Origin: Tenebrio molitor
Taxonomy: Eukaryota > Arthropoda > Insecta > Coleoptera > Tenebrionidae
NCBI RefSeq assembly: GCF_963966145.1
Contig: NC_091050.1
Coordinates: forward strand, 22,134,001-22,198,000
Reading direction: 5' to 3'
Length of the DNA: 64,000 nucleotides
Below are positions 12,585-26,079 of this stretch, one piece after another. How positions within the stretch are numbered: position 1 is the first letter of the stretch; every line of letters starts with the position of its first letter. The translations under genes and the position numbers were made by a program. The notes under the pieces are model-generated. The model did no database searches. It had not been told where the DNA came from and saw only the letters and a program-made list of their open reading frames with translations.

Positions 12585-12800
12585 TTTTTTTATCGGATAA
12601 ATTTTTCAATTTTACGAAAACTTTTTGCTTTGACAATTTTACGAGTTTAATTTGGGCATTTTTTTTCTGATTAGGCCCGAGAGCTTTAGCTCGAGGGTTT
12701 AACCTTTGAATAAAAATGCCCAAATTCAACGGGCAAAATTGTTTAAAGCAAAAATGTTTAAGTGAAAATTGGGAAATTTATCCGATATAAAAAATTAGAT
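12585..12800. repeat. Long foldback hairpin with CGAG tip
   Basis: Two arms of about 90 bp face each other. The left holds TATCGGATAAATTTTTCAAT and the right ATTGGGAAATTTATCCGATA; further in, TTTGGGCATTTTT faces AAAAATGCCCAAA. The tip reads CCCGAGAGCTTTAGCTCGAGGG. Arms are imperfect, as in an old insertion. No protein is encoded. It belongs to the hairpin class described in the findings. Confidence 0.75.
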
Positions 12801-13533
12801 CGTGTTATTTTTGTCAAGATTAATTCCCGAATACAAACTTTAACGTTAATTATTTATTTATATGTAATACTTACAGTTATTAAAAACAATTTGAAAATCT
12901 GACAGGAGTAGCATGCAATTTGAATCACTTTTGACAGATGACAGAGTAGTAGGACCTTGTAACCGCGATAAACATTTTTGATTGGATGAAAGCAAGCGCT
13001 CTGATTGGCTGAACACGCACATTTGATGTATATTGGAATTAATCTCTGCTAACTGCCTGACTACTTTGATTCCATGCACTATATCTTTCAGAAAAAAAAA
13101 AAATCTAGTGTATGTTAGAACCATCAAGTGGATTTACTAACAGTAAACTCTATGACTAAGAATCATAAAATACATATAATTGATTTCATATAAATGTTCA
13201 TCAAGTGAGCTGTGCATTTGTAAAAGCACCTTTAATTTAGTTACATTACAAAAGTCACATTTATGAAGGTCATGTCCAATAAATCTTTACTTGGTAAAAA
13301 TATAAAGAAAAAAACAAATAAGAATTACTTTAATTTAATCAGTAAAAAGACGTAACATTGCTTTTGAAATCAGCAATGTTAAAATGGACAAAAACTGAAA
13401 AATTAGTCAAATCGGGTTCGCGCGGAGCAAGCAACTTTGAAAGTCAAAGTCACTAGCTTTAGCTTTACTACCAACAGAAAATCAGATTTTCATGACTTAC
13501 TTAGATGCACATTTATATGAAATTGAGTATATA
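12801..13533. other. AT-rich DNA, nothing recognised
   Basis: No repeat arms or coding motif were seen. Confidence 0.4.
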
Positions 13534-13778
13534 CAGAGTGATCACAAAAAAACGCCCCAGCTTATATCTTTCTTATTTGACATCCGATTTCAACGAGTAA
13601 TACATCAAATTAAAGGGTTTAAAAAGTACTATAAGCTGAATATAAAATGTTGCCCTTAGCAATCCTCCCTTGCAAGGGTCAAGGGTCAACTTTATTTTTT
13701 TTTAATGGCAACATACAATTTTTTTGGTACAGTTAGATTCATTATGTTTTTCTGAGTTCAAAAATATAGCACACCCTG
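13534..13778. mobile_element. Possible MITE, TA-flanked
   Basis: Left CAGAGTG after TATA and right CACCCTG before TATA give a short 7-bp inverted pair with one mismatch. CAGGGTG ends next to TA are typical of insect Tc1/mariner derivatives. The short terminal match makes this less certain than the other elements. Confidence 0.4.
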
Positions 13779-14296
13779 TATATTTAAATGTTATTCTAAC
13801 ATAAGAAATAAATAACATAGAGAGAAATAGATAACAAATCTTATGAAAACGTAGTCCTGGATGCAATCTTAATGAATTTAAAAAGCATACGATATGGTTT
13901 CATTCAAATTAAACAAATTCCAATTTTCCAAATTCCTTAAAAATACATTTTCATTTCTATACATTCTGTTGTGTTTCGAATTGAAAGAATTAATCAACTG
14001 AAAACGAAGAACAATGATACCAAACTTTGACAGCAGGTAAAAAAATATTTTGGCGGGCTCCTACTTACAGCTATTATACCAGTATTGTAATCAGTAAACC
14101 ACAAGGGTAAGCAAGTTTTTGTCTTAAAAAAAAACAATTTCTCGTACCCAACCGACTAAATCACTTTCCGTAAAACTTAATAACTTTATATCTCAAATGT
14201 CATGTATTTTGAATCTCAAGATTATTTTTTGAGATTTAATTGAATTGTTATTCTATAATTTCAAAAAAAATATATCATATTTGTTTGTATTAGGTA

Positions 14297-14505
14297 CGGT
14301 CGGTGGACAAATAAAACTGGGACACTAAAAATTTAATCTACGTAAATCAGACCATTGAATTGTCAATAAATTTGTCAGTGTCTATATAATATGTCATACC
14401 AAAGTTAACCTATTTGTGATAAAGCCGTAATTAAACGATGCAAATTTGTAAATTTTGACTTATGTGATTGTCATTTTTGTCCCAGTTTTATTTGTCCATC
14501 GACTG
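14297..14505. mobile_element. MITE, TA-flanked, 209 bp
   Basis: Left CGGTCGGTGGACAAATAAAA and right TTTTATTTGTCCATCGACTG are inverted copies and the arms run on with CTGGGACA/TGTCCCAG. TA lies on both sides. Non-coding; probably a Tc1/mariner derivative. Confidence 0.85.
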
Positions 14506-14649
14506 TACAAGTTCAGCAATTTTGATTCTCACCCTGTGCCAACAAATGCAAAATATAAAAATATTTTGAATTAAAAAAAACAAAAATCCTCGAAACCTCT
14601 ATTTTTTATTTAGGTATATGATTAAATGTTGACGTAAACTATCGTTTAA

Positions 14650-16860
14650 AAACGGGAATTTAATTGGAATTGATAAGACAAGTTGGCTTGTTGAAGTCCG
14701 CTACATTTCTCTTCGCCTATCCCACCAACATCCTTATATGTATTAGTGTAAAGTGTCCTGCGTTATCTCGACACCATCTGGTAAACACAGAGAGTCGTGG
14801 TACTGCTCCAAAAAGTGAAGATTCACGTTGGAATCCACTACACGGCCCTGCTTGTTGTGGTCGATTAGACACCTTTACCCGGCTCTCCTCTGAATATCCT
14901 TATTAGTACCGTAACGAGTCCTGCGATATGTTCGCTGTCAGTTGGTAGACATTGAAAGCAACAATCTAAACAAGCCGAGGTAATCTTCGGCGATGTGTGC
15001 AACACGCCCACAAGAACAACTCGGCAACAAACACACGATACAAGGGGTCGGCTCCGGAGCTCTTGTATTGCGGGGAAACGAAGGAAATAATTTGTAGTGG
15101 CGGCGGTGATATATGAATTCAAGCTTATAAAGTAATCACGGCCTCTGCGACACTCCAAGGATTTACTGGAATGTTTGTTATGTTAACTGGACACGTTGAA
15201 TGCATTCGTTAACCAGCGGTTGTTATTATTCACCGCTATGTTGTAGATTAGTCAGATCAAAGGGATAAAAACAAAACGTTGCGTGGTGAAATATCGCCCA
15301 TCGTCGATTTACCCCCATCCATCTGGGCCTGTTCGCTAATTAGTTCCAGCGAAATTTGTCAGGTGGTACTTTTTACGGCGGCGTAAATTCCAGATTTAAG
15401 TGCGCCAGAACCCATCCACTGATAACACTACTTAACCATATCTTCGATTACGCTACACGCCATAAAATACATTTATTTAATACACCCATATGGAGGCGCT
15501 TTTTGCTCGGCCAGTATTAAGGCCGGTTCACTGTTTCCAATGCGCAATTTAGCATAAATCCGATCTTATCTCGCCATATTATCGCATTCATTCCTTATTT
15601 GTAATAATAAACGGCACGCCCATCTACCGCAAAATCTAATCAGCCAACATATCGAATGACTGTGACCGCAATTTTGAAAACATGGCGTCACCACTCCAAT
15701 TACAAGAAAAGACTCCGCGGATGGATCATTTGCGTTCGAGATAAGTCCGACCCGCTCTTTCATTCTAATCAGTTTAATTGGCAAATAATCGGTGACAGTT
15801 TCGGAGCGGTTCTAATCAATTAAACTGTCGGTGGGAAAAAATTACGTGGATCAGGTTTTACCGGAAGACCTTCTGGTCCACGGACATCATCATTGGCCGG
15901 TCGTTTTCCAGCTTATCTCATCTCCAATCGCGCTTTTTTGTCAGCAGAAACCATAATTAAAGAGATGAATATGGATCAGGCCGGTGCTTGAAGACGAAGT
16001 GTCGGAATATTTACGGTTTCGTCGGAATATCGCCGTTATCTAAAATATTCATAATTACAACGGCCCCGACCGGCCAAAAATAAAATACAAAATAAACAGA
16101 TATCTAATCGGCATCACAATAAGTAATCTAAAATAGGCGTGGGTGTACCCTCCCACCGAACGTCGTAAACTTAGAGATAAAAGAAAAAATAATCATGATG
16201 AATTAATGGTACGTCGATAAAAATCTAAATTAATATTGCGAGGCAGGAATTCAGGTTTTGGCGTAATCTTAGAACGGCCGATATGGATGTTTTATTTATA
16301 TTCGCCGTGCGATGATTAAGGCGACGTCGATGTATAAATTGTTCAAAAGTCATCTGATAAGTTAATTTCCAGACGGGACTCTCCGCAGATATGGTGCCCA
16401 CGGTTTGATGCCCAAATAAAGGATGACGAACTATACCGGCCGCTCCACAGATCACTTATCTGGATTATTTAAAGTGAACCTTCAGATCCGTAGATAACTC
16501 CAAACAAATTACCCCGCGACTGTCGTCATTTACTTAACACAAAAGCCCGAAAAAAATCTATTGTCGAGACTGTTACACGTGGGCCAAACCGAACGCATCG
16601 GCGATAGCGCTTTTGACATAAAACTTGATAACTTTCATATATCCATTTAGTTCCAGCTTATTGAGCACTTGGATTCTTCCATAAATCGGCGAGTGTAACC
16701 CGAAGATGTATCACATTCTATCTACATTTTGCAGAACCTGACCCCCTTCGCAGCCCGGCGGACATTATATAAATACATGATGATATATACCCCGATATCT
16801 CGCGTGGGCGGATGCCAACTCTATCGAACGTGAGATACATATTGATAAAAAAAAGGTGGG
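14650..16860. promoter_or_regulatory. 2.2-kb GC-richer gene-free block, candidate cis-regulatory region
   Basis: The longest stretch without any transposon signature. GC is visibly higher than the flanks, restriction-like GC words (CGGCC, CCGGTC) alternate with TTATC, ATAAA and TTAATT motifs, and no frame shows a domain or codon pattern. Absence of insertions in such a transposon-dense window suggests selection against disruption, as expected for enhancers of a developmental gene. That is inference; a rapidly evolving exon cluster is not excluded. Confidence 0.35.
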
Positions 16861-17145
16861 GAAAACGTCCATAAAGCCTCATGACTTATCTACGTTATCG
16901 ACGCTAGCTAAGAGAATACAGTCGGGAATCGAAAGGGACGGGTTACTCTTTTCAATACATTTCACAACGCAAAATCTGAAATCACGGTATCGCCCTCTGA
17001 CTCATAACATTACGAGGTTTTTGTTGTCAAAATTTACGAAAAACGGCAATATTTAGAAAATTTCAGAAAATATTTCTGTAAAAAAATGGATCTATAGGAC
17101 TAAAGGTCTATCAAACAGTAATTTATCACTTAGGCAAAGGTATGC

Positions 17146-17206
17146 CACCCACGCTTGAATTTGAATATCACGAGTGCGCAGCGCGAGTGGTATTCTCAAG
17201 GGTGAG
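17146..17206. repeat. Short foldback with CGAG tip
   Basis: GAATATCAC faces GTGGTATTC with outer partial pairing CACCC...GGGTG. The tip is CGAGTGCGCAGCGCGAG. Arms are short and imperfect. Confidence 0.5.
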
Positions 17207-17295
17207 GGAAATGAGTGAGAACACCACAAAAATAGTCTATTTAACTTTGACTAAGAGTGGTATTCGAGGAACTATTCAACGAACAAAATTTATAA

Positions 17296-17372
17296 TAAAT
17301 TTTCCTGATAACCATCACTAGTGAAAATAACCGATAATTTTCACATGTGATGAATAATCAGAAAATTTCGTT
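17296..17372. repeat. Hairpin, about 32-bp stem
   Basis: AAATTTTCCTGATAACCATC continues into ACTAGTGAAAAT; opposite is ATTTTCACATGTGATGAATA then ATCAGAAAATTT. The loop is about 8 bases. It lies 90 bp from the previous hairpin and may be part of the same insertion. Confidence 0.6.
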
Positions 17373-20294
17373 CTGATTGGTCCAGAAATGACAAATCGTG
17401 CATTTTTATTGGAGAATTTTATTTGATTTGAAAAGTCATCGTTGCTTTTCTACAAACGATTTATAGCAAAATACTAGATTAAGAAAAGTTATATATTTTC
17501 TAATTTACCAGTTGTCACAGCAATGAAGGCAAAAAGAAGAAGTGTTAACAGCGAAGGAAATAAAGATACATTTGGGAGGGTTTCACTAAGCAATACGTTA
17601 CTTGAAGGAAGACCATTTTCTGCTATTGCTGAAGAAAGGAAATTCGGGAACTGAAGGCAGTAACTGAGTCTCTAATAAAATTATAAGAAATGTCTGTGGA
17701 ATTAGAACGACTACTGTTAACAACCAATATCTTGCACAATTGCTTGAACCAGGAAATTTTATTTTTGCCAATGATTTAGCAGATGCGTTAAAGAAATTCA
17801 ACAAAATAGAAGGAAGATACTGCTAAGCAGTTTACGACATCATAATACGTAACGAAAACTGAACCGCAAAAACAATTACAGCTCTGTTTGTCAATTCTGC
17901 AAAATGAAGCAATCTAGATGGGCGAAGAAGAGATTATTGCTTCTTTTTTGTTAACTGCAACTGCTGCTTTGGGTAAATGTAAGATTTACGGCATCCTAAA
18001 AGTGAGATAGCTTTGCACTAACTACTTCAACTCATGCTACGCAACAAGGGAGACACTTATTAGAGGCCTTACGTGTAAGATTATTAGAACACACATCTTA
18101 CAGTCGTGACTTGTGATTTCGTTTGATCTCCAGATTAAAAAACGAAAATGCGTAAGTATATTGAATCAATTGGTGAATAATTTGGGAATAAGAATACGAA
18201 AATGTTCTTGTGAAAAATACGCTTATTTCATTAGATTCCAGAAACTTTCGGTTCTATGGTGAAAAAAAAAAATATTCAAGAAATTTAGATCTGGCCTTCC
18301 TGAAATGAAATCTGGAACATTTGCTACTAATCAAGATGGTGTGGTTTTTACCTTGTGGGTCAGTGTAGAATCTTAGTAGAAAATTCAAAGTTCTTCCTGA
18401 AACAATTTTCCAAAATATCATTTTGATATACCTGTGATATGTCGTGCCATCATAAGACACACGAACAAACCATGACTGATACGGGGTTAAACTTTGACAT
18501 ATTTTTTCTGCGACTTCTTGGGAACGGTGAATATGAAAAAAATTACCACGTCCACCCCTGACGTGCAACTGAAGAAGTGGAATACCCGACCCAATAACTT
18601 TGTACCATTTTGATCCTTATTGATCAGCTTCTAGTATTTTGCAGAGACCATTTTAGTAATTTGTCAGCAAGATAAGAATAATTTAATTTTTAACAAAACC
18701 AAACGCGTTGCTTCTTTTCACAAAATCTCCCAAAATAGTATCAGAAACTAACCACAAAGATGAAAAATAAAAAATATTACAGATTCAATAGATTTAATTT
18801 GTGAAATTGGCGTTACACACGGCTTTGTGAAGCAAAACAATTTAAAAGCTATACCAAGATAAAATTCCACTGAGGAAGTATCATCAGCAAGATCTTCACC
18901 AGGAATGATATTTAAGTGGCACGCATGCTAAGATGACATGCTTAGATGTTTTGATGGCGTGTGGCACATATTGTTAACACTATTTCTATTTATGTATTTT
19001 CATTTATTCAAAATTACCAAGCAAAGTACTACTGCAGGCACTTGTGAAGTTGTGATTAATGGATTTCTAAATCAGTTCTTATTATTGATGCCGTGAAATC
19101 TTCCGAACTGCAGTATTTCCAAATAAATACTTTACTCTTTATACCAGATTTCACTGTTGAAATTGTGTTGCAAAGAATTGAACTTTTGACAGCTGCAAAT
19201 CTGAATCCCAACTATATCCTTCAACATTTTCTATTATTAACTGAATGGACATTCAAACAAAGGAACTAACTCGATATTAGTTATTAATGAAATCAATAAT
19301 TTGAATTGAATCATAATCAATTATTGAACTATCAAAGTTGCATAATTCTTAATCTTCTTATTTATACAACGCACTGTTGATGTTTTACGCTTTGAAGGTA
19401 AGATCATAATTACCATTTGCTATTAGTAACCTTTATGAGTTTACTCAAGCCGTGAGATTTAAAAGATAAAATAATTCCTATACGTAAATATTAATAATTT
19501 ATTTCATTCATCAGAGATATAATCATATAAGATACAAAAACCAAGGAGGAAATTACACACTGTAATATAAACAACCATTTAATGAATGCAATTTACGATT
19601 TTATACTTGCAGAACTTGATAGAAATGCAAAAATTACAGTAATATGTTAACCAGCCGTCAATAGTTTTGTATTTTTCTACCTGAGCACAGACTTAAATTG
19701 TGTTTTTATGTAAATATTTCATTATGGACGGCGGACCTATCTATGGAAAACAATTAGAAAAATGGCATCACTTACATAAATCGCAAATAAACTATGCATT
19801 TTATACATTTCCCTAATCTACAGTCAACTGATACTAAGATAGTGAAGACTTCTCTAGGCAATAATCCATTATGTAAATGAATTGCTTTCTCGTGTTTTAA
19901 CTAATGTAAATTCGATTTGATGTAAGAGGTAACTGTACATCTTCACCAATGATAGATAGCCAAATATGATCTTGGTCCACTCACTATTTTTTATGTTGGC
20001 TAACTCGCACAATATCGGATTACTTCTTAATCGAGCCAAAAATTTATTTATCCATAAAACCGGATAAATTTAGACAAACAACCTCGACCGTTGTAGTCAC
20101 GTTTGGGGTTTAAAAAAAAATCTACTTTTGTAGAAACGGTTAAAAAAGATTTTTTATTAAAATCTGTTGCCGAAGACAGGAATTAAGCTGCATTTTGCAC
20201 AACATCTGCTGTTGAGGACATAACACTCATTTTAGTTTTGAATCATATCCTTGTTTCAAGAAAATGATGTGCAATCTTATTCCACGACAACTAT
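17373..20294. other. AT-rich DNA, possible old coding debris
   Basis: From 17523 the plus strand reads MKAKRRSVNSEGNKDTFGRV and stays partly open to about 17655, then breaks into frames full of stops. The minus frame at 18254-18568 (104 codons) has no recognisable motif. I cannot name an element. 18600-20294 shows nothing. Confidence 0.3.
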
Positions 20295-20488
20295 CGGCTG
20301 TTCATTTAAATGTATCCTCAAAGTAGAGTCGATTGTGAACGCACCACGGATTACAGATCACGGATCAGCTGTTCAAATCTAACCTCACTTTTTGTGTTTT
20401 TTGTGTTTTTACTCTGCAGACGAACGAGTGGTGTGTTCACAATCGACTCTTCAACGCCATAAATAGGATAAATTTAAATGAACACCCA
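20295..20488. mobile_element. MITE family A, copy 3 (194 bp)
   Basis: Begins CGGCTGTTCATTTAAATG and ends AAATGAACACCCA. It has the family core CCACGGATTACAGATCACGG but lacks the outer GTTGGCGTTGAA of copy 1 on the left. A local TTTTTGTGTTTTTTGTGTTT expansion near the centre is unique to it. Confidence 0.85.
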
Positions 20489-22679
20489 ATACATTATATA
20501 AACTAAGCAACACGTTCATTACGACTGGATACTTTAACCTTCAAACAAGTGAAAAGAATAATAAATATTCGCACATGGTATTATTATTATCACCGAACCA
20601 CAGTGTACAGGTTATAAAATAAAAACCACAGCCAAACGCATTTAGCAAGAGTGGTAGGGAATCATTTATATTTTAAACAGATTCGTCATCATCAGTCATC
20701 ACCAAAACGATGAGATTCTTAATTTGAGATAATTGTAATCACAGTATTAAAATATTCATATTCGAGGAATAAATGACTGCTGAAACGCATGAAGCGCAGA
20801 TAATGATGGCTGGAATCACAGTTAATCAGATTTGCTATTATTATCGACTGGTATTCATAAAAAAAATCGAATGGTTTATGCTAAATTTAGATTCTAATTT
20901 TTATTAAATCCCAAATTGTTATGATCTCACCGTCAAAGTATGTTAAGCTATCTATCCACTTTTGAACTATATCTTCAGTTTTATCTTAATCATTGTTTAC
21001 TTGGTTGGCCACAAATAAGAAGAACAAAATACTGTTTTTCTGTATAATCGTAAATTCCTGATTAATAAAAATTATTTCTTTCCAATAATAACCGGTACAG
21101 AAACTGTACCGTACTGTGATCTACAAATTCAACACGAGTTTTGCTTGATAAGGAGTCAAAGAGATCAATCTGTTATTGGACTTCTAGATTACATCCGAAG
21201 CCAGTGAGAAACTACGAGTTTTACATTCTGCAGTTAAACAAAAAGACAAAGTGTGACTTTAATGCTTTGGGTAACGGAAAAAATAGCGCACAATTTGCGA
21301 CGTCTGGAAAATGTTCGTTGTAATTTATAGAAAAAATTGTATTGGCAAAATTGCAGCGATAACTGTTATTATCTTTTTGCAGATAGTTCAGTTTACGACA
21401 TCAACAATAAACTCGTTCTTCGATTATACTGTTTTATTTATGATCGTACGTCTTCATTAATGAATACTTTTGTTTCTACTTAACCAATGAAAATGGAAGT
21501 GTATATATTTTTTTTAAGACAATGTGGAAATTATACTGCGTCTACTAAAAGAGATAATAATATTTTATTAGTGAAGAACTGTTGAGAATCCCGAGCAGAA
21601 TCCTTTACGTAGTAAATCGTTTTAAAATTATTCAAATCCATTGTCTCGTTCCTTGGTCTATTTTGAACTATAAAAGAGAGAGGCATGCTTCTGTGAAGGA
21701 ATAAAATGAGGGAGTTAACAAAATTGTAATGAATTCTTGTTTTTGTAACACTTGCTGCAGAGCAAGGGGTACCTATTAAAATAGGAGGGGAAAGCATTGA
21801 GATCAAAATAAAGATTTAAAATTCTTATATAGAAAAAAAATTATTCATTCTTTCTTCAAAGTCCTTCCATACAAATCTTCGATTTCTTTCTGCATTATAC
21901 CGGGTGGGGCATCGATTACGCGCAGGCTAGAAATCCCTACTTCTAATTAATTAAAATTGGCGATATTTTATGTATCTAACTAATTGATACATAATTGATT
22001 GACAAGGTATATTTGAGGATTTTTTTAAGGTTATTTTTGTTAATATGTAAATAAGAGATATGTATTAACTGCTAGCGCATCAAACCCTGGTGTCACAATT
22101 ACAAATTTTGACTTGGTTGGCTAAATAATTCGCTTTTTTATTTAAACGCAAACCAGACGCCTGATTTATGGAAAAATGGTATAATTTGCCAACAAAAGGA
22201 TCATTCACTAGTAGCCGACCGTTTGGAAGCTTCTTATTTACAGCTTTGCTATGAAAATTGACAGCTTCCATTGTGACCTAAATTTACGACAACACAAGTA
22301 GCAGGTCATAAATAAAAATCATTTTGAAAGTTAAAATGGAACATTGCGTTTAATTCAAAATCAAATAGGTGTTTTTTCCGCTGTGTACGTCAGCATAAAA
22401 ATCAGAATTTGACTTTTTGGTTAAAATTTACTTTGGATTTATTTTTGGCTTTGTTTGTAAGTGAAAAATTATCAGAAAATTATGCCTGCAGGTATCCGAT
22501 GCCACACCCGGCACAATCAAGTGTGAATGGTAGCAACACTTTTACAATGAATAAAGACACAGATTTACAGCAATCATTGTTGATATTAATTCGCATAAAA
22601 TTTAATCTTAAAAATGTTTTGGTTTCATGAAACATGATTTTTTTTCTAATAAAATTCTATAATTTTCTCGATATTTCAG
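20489..22679. other. AT-rich DNA, nothing recognised
   Basis: Only background open frames were found (for example 21531-21806 minus, 22409-22630 plus), none with a motif. Confidence 0.4.
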
Positions 22680-23590
22680 TCAGCACCGACAGCTTTACTG
22701 CTCTACTTCTTCAGATTGAGTTTTGGCGTAAAAACCCGATATAGAAGTTCTGAATGGATGTGGAAAGTATATGCCATAAACTATAAATAACCGTGTGACC
22801 ATTACATTTCTTCGCATGACCACAGCCAGATAAGATCTATCTATCACCACGGGCTTGAAGTTCCACGTATCCAGATTTTAATGGGTTTGGGCGCTCCCCA
22901 TTTCAGTATAGATAAACGTTGTAGCACGAAACGGCCCAATGCGGAATTGAAGCGGTCGCCATTAATTACAACCGCATCCTAAGATAGTCAATTAAGGCGA
23001 TCATCAACCAGGACGAAAACAAACTGTTGCTGGTACATACGTAGGAGCGCTATTACTAAATTAGACGTAACAGGGTACGAATCTGGCAGTAAATCAGAAA
23101 GTTAACAAGACGCACGTTCATGAAGTGAGAGCTCCGCCCGTCGAGCACGACCTGCAGGTAACCCGCCTCCCGCATCATATGGGATGATAGGAAAGCCTCG
23201 ATGTTACCAGATAGCGATGCATTGAAACAATAAAAATATTTGCTCAGCAATTATTAGCGTCTATCTCCGCATCCACCTATACCTACACTAAACGGTACAA
23301 AACGAGCCCATTGCAAAACGCAATTCTCTCCTCCACCGCAAACCTGTTCTTCGCCACGGTCCTCAGGAATAGACCCGATCCTGATCTTAACTATTTCTCG
23401 GTAACGGCGTGTTATATATCATGTAAGGCTCCGCAACAGATTGTATTTCTACCGCGAGTACAAGAAAAGACTCGTTGTTATCGTCATCGAGTGCGACACT
23501 TGGCACGAAATTTCGGATTACTGGAAGTCTTCAGCGAATGGTTGGATTCTCAAGGGAGATTAGCGATGTATTGAAAGTGTAATGCAATAA
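22680..23590. promoter_or_regulatory. GC-richer gene-free island, candidate regulatory DNA
   Basis: Non-repetitive, raised GC, with GATAAG/CTTATC and ATTAATTA-type words and no coding domain. The plus frame 23311-23574 (87 codons) has no recognisable fold and probably reflects GC content. Bounded on both sides by AT-rich DNA. Confidence 0.3.
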
Positions 23591-25883
23591 ACTCCGACAA
23601 AAACCATTGAGATTCTACGGACGCTTCATTAGTTGCAGCTAATCGTCTGTTGGTTCACTGTCACGGAATAAAAGATTGCACTCTTGGTTAAATAGTCCCT
23701 TTTCCTTGGATCCGTGAAACACCCATAAATTAAACAACACCACCATAAATGTATTAATTTTTATCGTGCGCTGAGTCAGCTCCTTCATTTTCTTCCTTCA
23801 GAATTTTCTGTTAGTGTGACTACAGGTTACTGTGACAACTTAGCAATAATACCAGACCCTCATGAGAAAAAAAGTGGTGCAAGGGACATAAGGAAGATGT
23901 TCGACAAATAGTTACACCAAATTTGGTAGAAAAAGTTTACCTAACCTTTAAAGAAAACATGACCCACAAAAAAAATTAATTTCGACAAAAGTGAATGGAA
24001 GGAGTGTTAAAAATACAGTTACGGACTTTAAGAAGGGAAGAATGGAGGTAAGGGGTACACCTTGTTGGAAGATTCATTTCTCTGTCCACTCCATGAAATG
24101 ACAGACACATTTCGTTTAAAGGTGTATGAAAAAGTATCTGCTGATTTGACCTCAAATGTCCGAAATCGTACCAAAAACGACCAATTGATAACATTCAAGT
24201 CGTTTTGTGAAGAATTTTTCCAGAAATTTTAATTGCATTGTAACCAAAAAAATAATCAATGGAACTGAAACAGTCTGGTATTCCCAGTACAAAGAAAGTT
24301 GATTTTTGGAACAAATGACGAAATCATTCTGACGGATTACTTGGTGATGAATAGGTTTTGAACTGATGGAAGGAAGTTAAGGTTGAGGTAGATAAACAAG
24401 AATTGTTTTAGCAAATTCGGATAGCTCTTCTAAAAAACCACAAGCATTGTCTGTCTCGTACCACGTATTCGTGTTCCTTCTGCTCTTGATATTAATTACT
24501 CAGTAATGAGATGTGATCGTATAGCATTAAAGTTTTATAAAGTTGAGGTAGGTAATTATTTCTGAAGACCTGCCCACAAATGCCCATGATTAAAAGAACA
24601 TTTTAAGGTGCTGCGATATGTTTTCTGTCTCATTATGTTGGCATTATATCTCTTTATAGTTATATGTCCCGCACTACACCACACAAAACATAACCTCCAA
24701 TCCGTTGACAAGTGTCAAATATCATTTCGTCATTCATTGCCTGTTGTTAATATTCAAAAATTCACAAGAAAGTGAAATGATGCTTGAGGTTTACCCAATG
24801 AAAACTAGTCAAAACATTGTATTATTCTTATGAGCTGTAATTGGTTTAAAACAACTATGAATGGATTTAATTAATATGGTTTGGTTGACATACCTAACCT
24901 CTCTTATACGTGTCATTTTGACGGTTCTTAATTGATACCACTTTTCTAGTATGCGTTAAAATTTAAAACACTCAATTTGTCAAAAACTACTACGATATCA
25001 CAATCATTTTGGACCACTTGTAGAACAATTTGAGTTATGAAAATAGATTATTTTTAATTTAAATTGTGCATGTATATGCAATAAACAAACGGAAGTAAAA
25101 AAATCGTGTGCAAAGGTTCTTCAATAAATACAAATGTTTAAATAAAAGGCAGTGTCTAAAGAAAAGATTACATAATAAGATCCCTTCATAGTGTTATCTT
25201 TTATTCATAAAGAACCGTCTTGATTGTGAAAAAACTTAAATGTTCTTGATAGCTTTAATGAGTGAATTAAAAACAAAGAACCTGTTCCCGCAATGAAATA
25301 AATGTGTAGTTTTTTTTTACCTTTTGACGACTTTGCATTATCATTAGAGCAAACAATAAACGTACAGAAAGATATTGTACTATTAAAGGATTCGTCAGAT
25401 GGAGCACTTGCGATTAGAAAAAGGTAAAAGACGTATACATCTGAAATTAATTAAATCATCTCAAGACTACCACTTCTCCAAAAAAATATTCTCTCTTAAA
25501 ACTTTTCAGACAATTCTTTTCAAAAATTATTTTTCCAAATACATATAGACAGTATCCTACTAAAATGCATTCTACTTTAACCTAAAAGGATCTTATTGTC
25601 AGAAAATATTAATAGTTATTTATGTAACATGTATAAAGTTATACTTTTTAGAATGAGCAGATAGCATGTTTTTAAAATCAACAACGCTCACTTCTATAGC
25701 AACGCGTCAGTGTGATCTAGTGGTTCTTCGAAAAACAAATAGAAGAAATGGACCACCGTGAAGAAAGCGATGTGGATTGTACACCCCTCCAGACATTTCG
25801 GAGGTTGCAAATACTGTAACAACAAGTTAAAAAATCTGATTGATTTGTTCCAAGTACTGTATGCTACAGGCTCATTCTAAATT
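23591..25883. other. AT-rich DNA, nothing firm
   Basis: Around 24310-24420 the plus strand reads FGTNDEIILTDYLVMNRF then breaks, faintly like the N-terminal helix-turn-helix of pogo-type transposases. The match is too weak to call. The rest is featureless. Confidence 0.3.
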
Positions 25884-26079
25884 ATTGTCCCATCGCAGTT
25901 GGCGTTGAAAACCCACACAAATTTTGGATGTGCCGCCAGCTTCGCAACGTTAGACACACTAGTAGACAGATTTCCACTACCGCCAGGAACGCCGCCTATC
26001 GGCGATACTAGTCTCACTCATGTTACGAGGCTTGCGGCACATTCAACTACGTCACCAACGCCTACTGCGATGGGACAAT
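25884..26079. mobile_element. Palindromic MITE, 196 bp
   Basis: Left end ATTGTCCCATCGCAGTTGGC and right end CCTACTGCGATGGGACAAT mirror each other, followed by inner pairs such as GATGTGCCGCCAGCTTCG and CGAGGCTTGCGGCACATTC. Most of the element can fold on itself. The 69-codon plus frame across it is a by-product of the arms. The target duplication is not clear. Confidence 0.8.

Noticed and set aside
23976..24420. Possible pogo-type transposase N-terminus (DEIILTDYLVMNRF)
   Set aside because: Only about 15 residues look right, and the frame breaks at once; no catalytic block was found within 1 kb.
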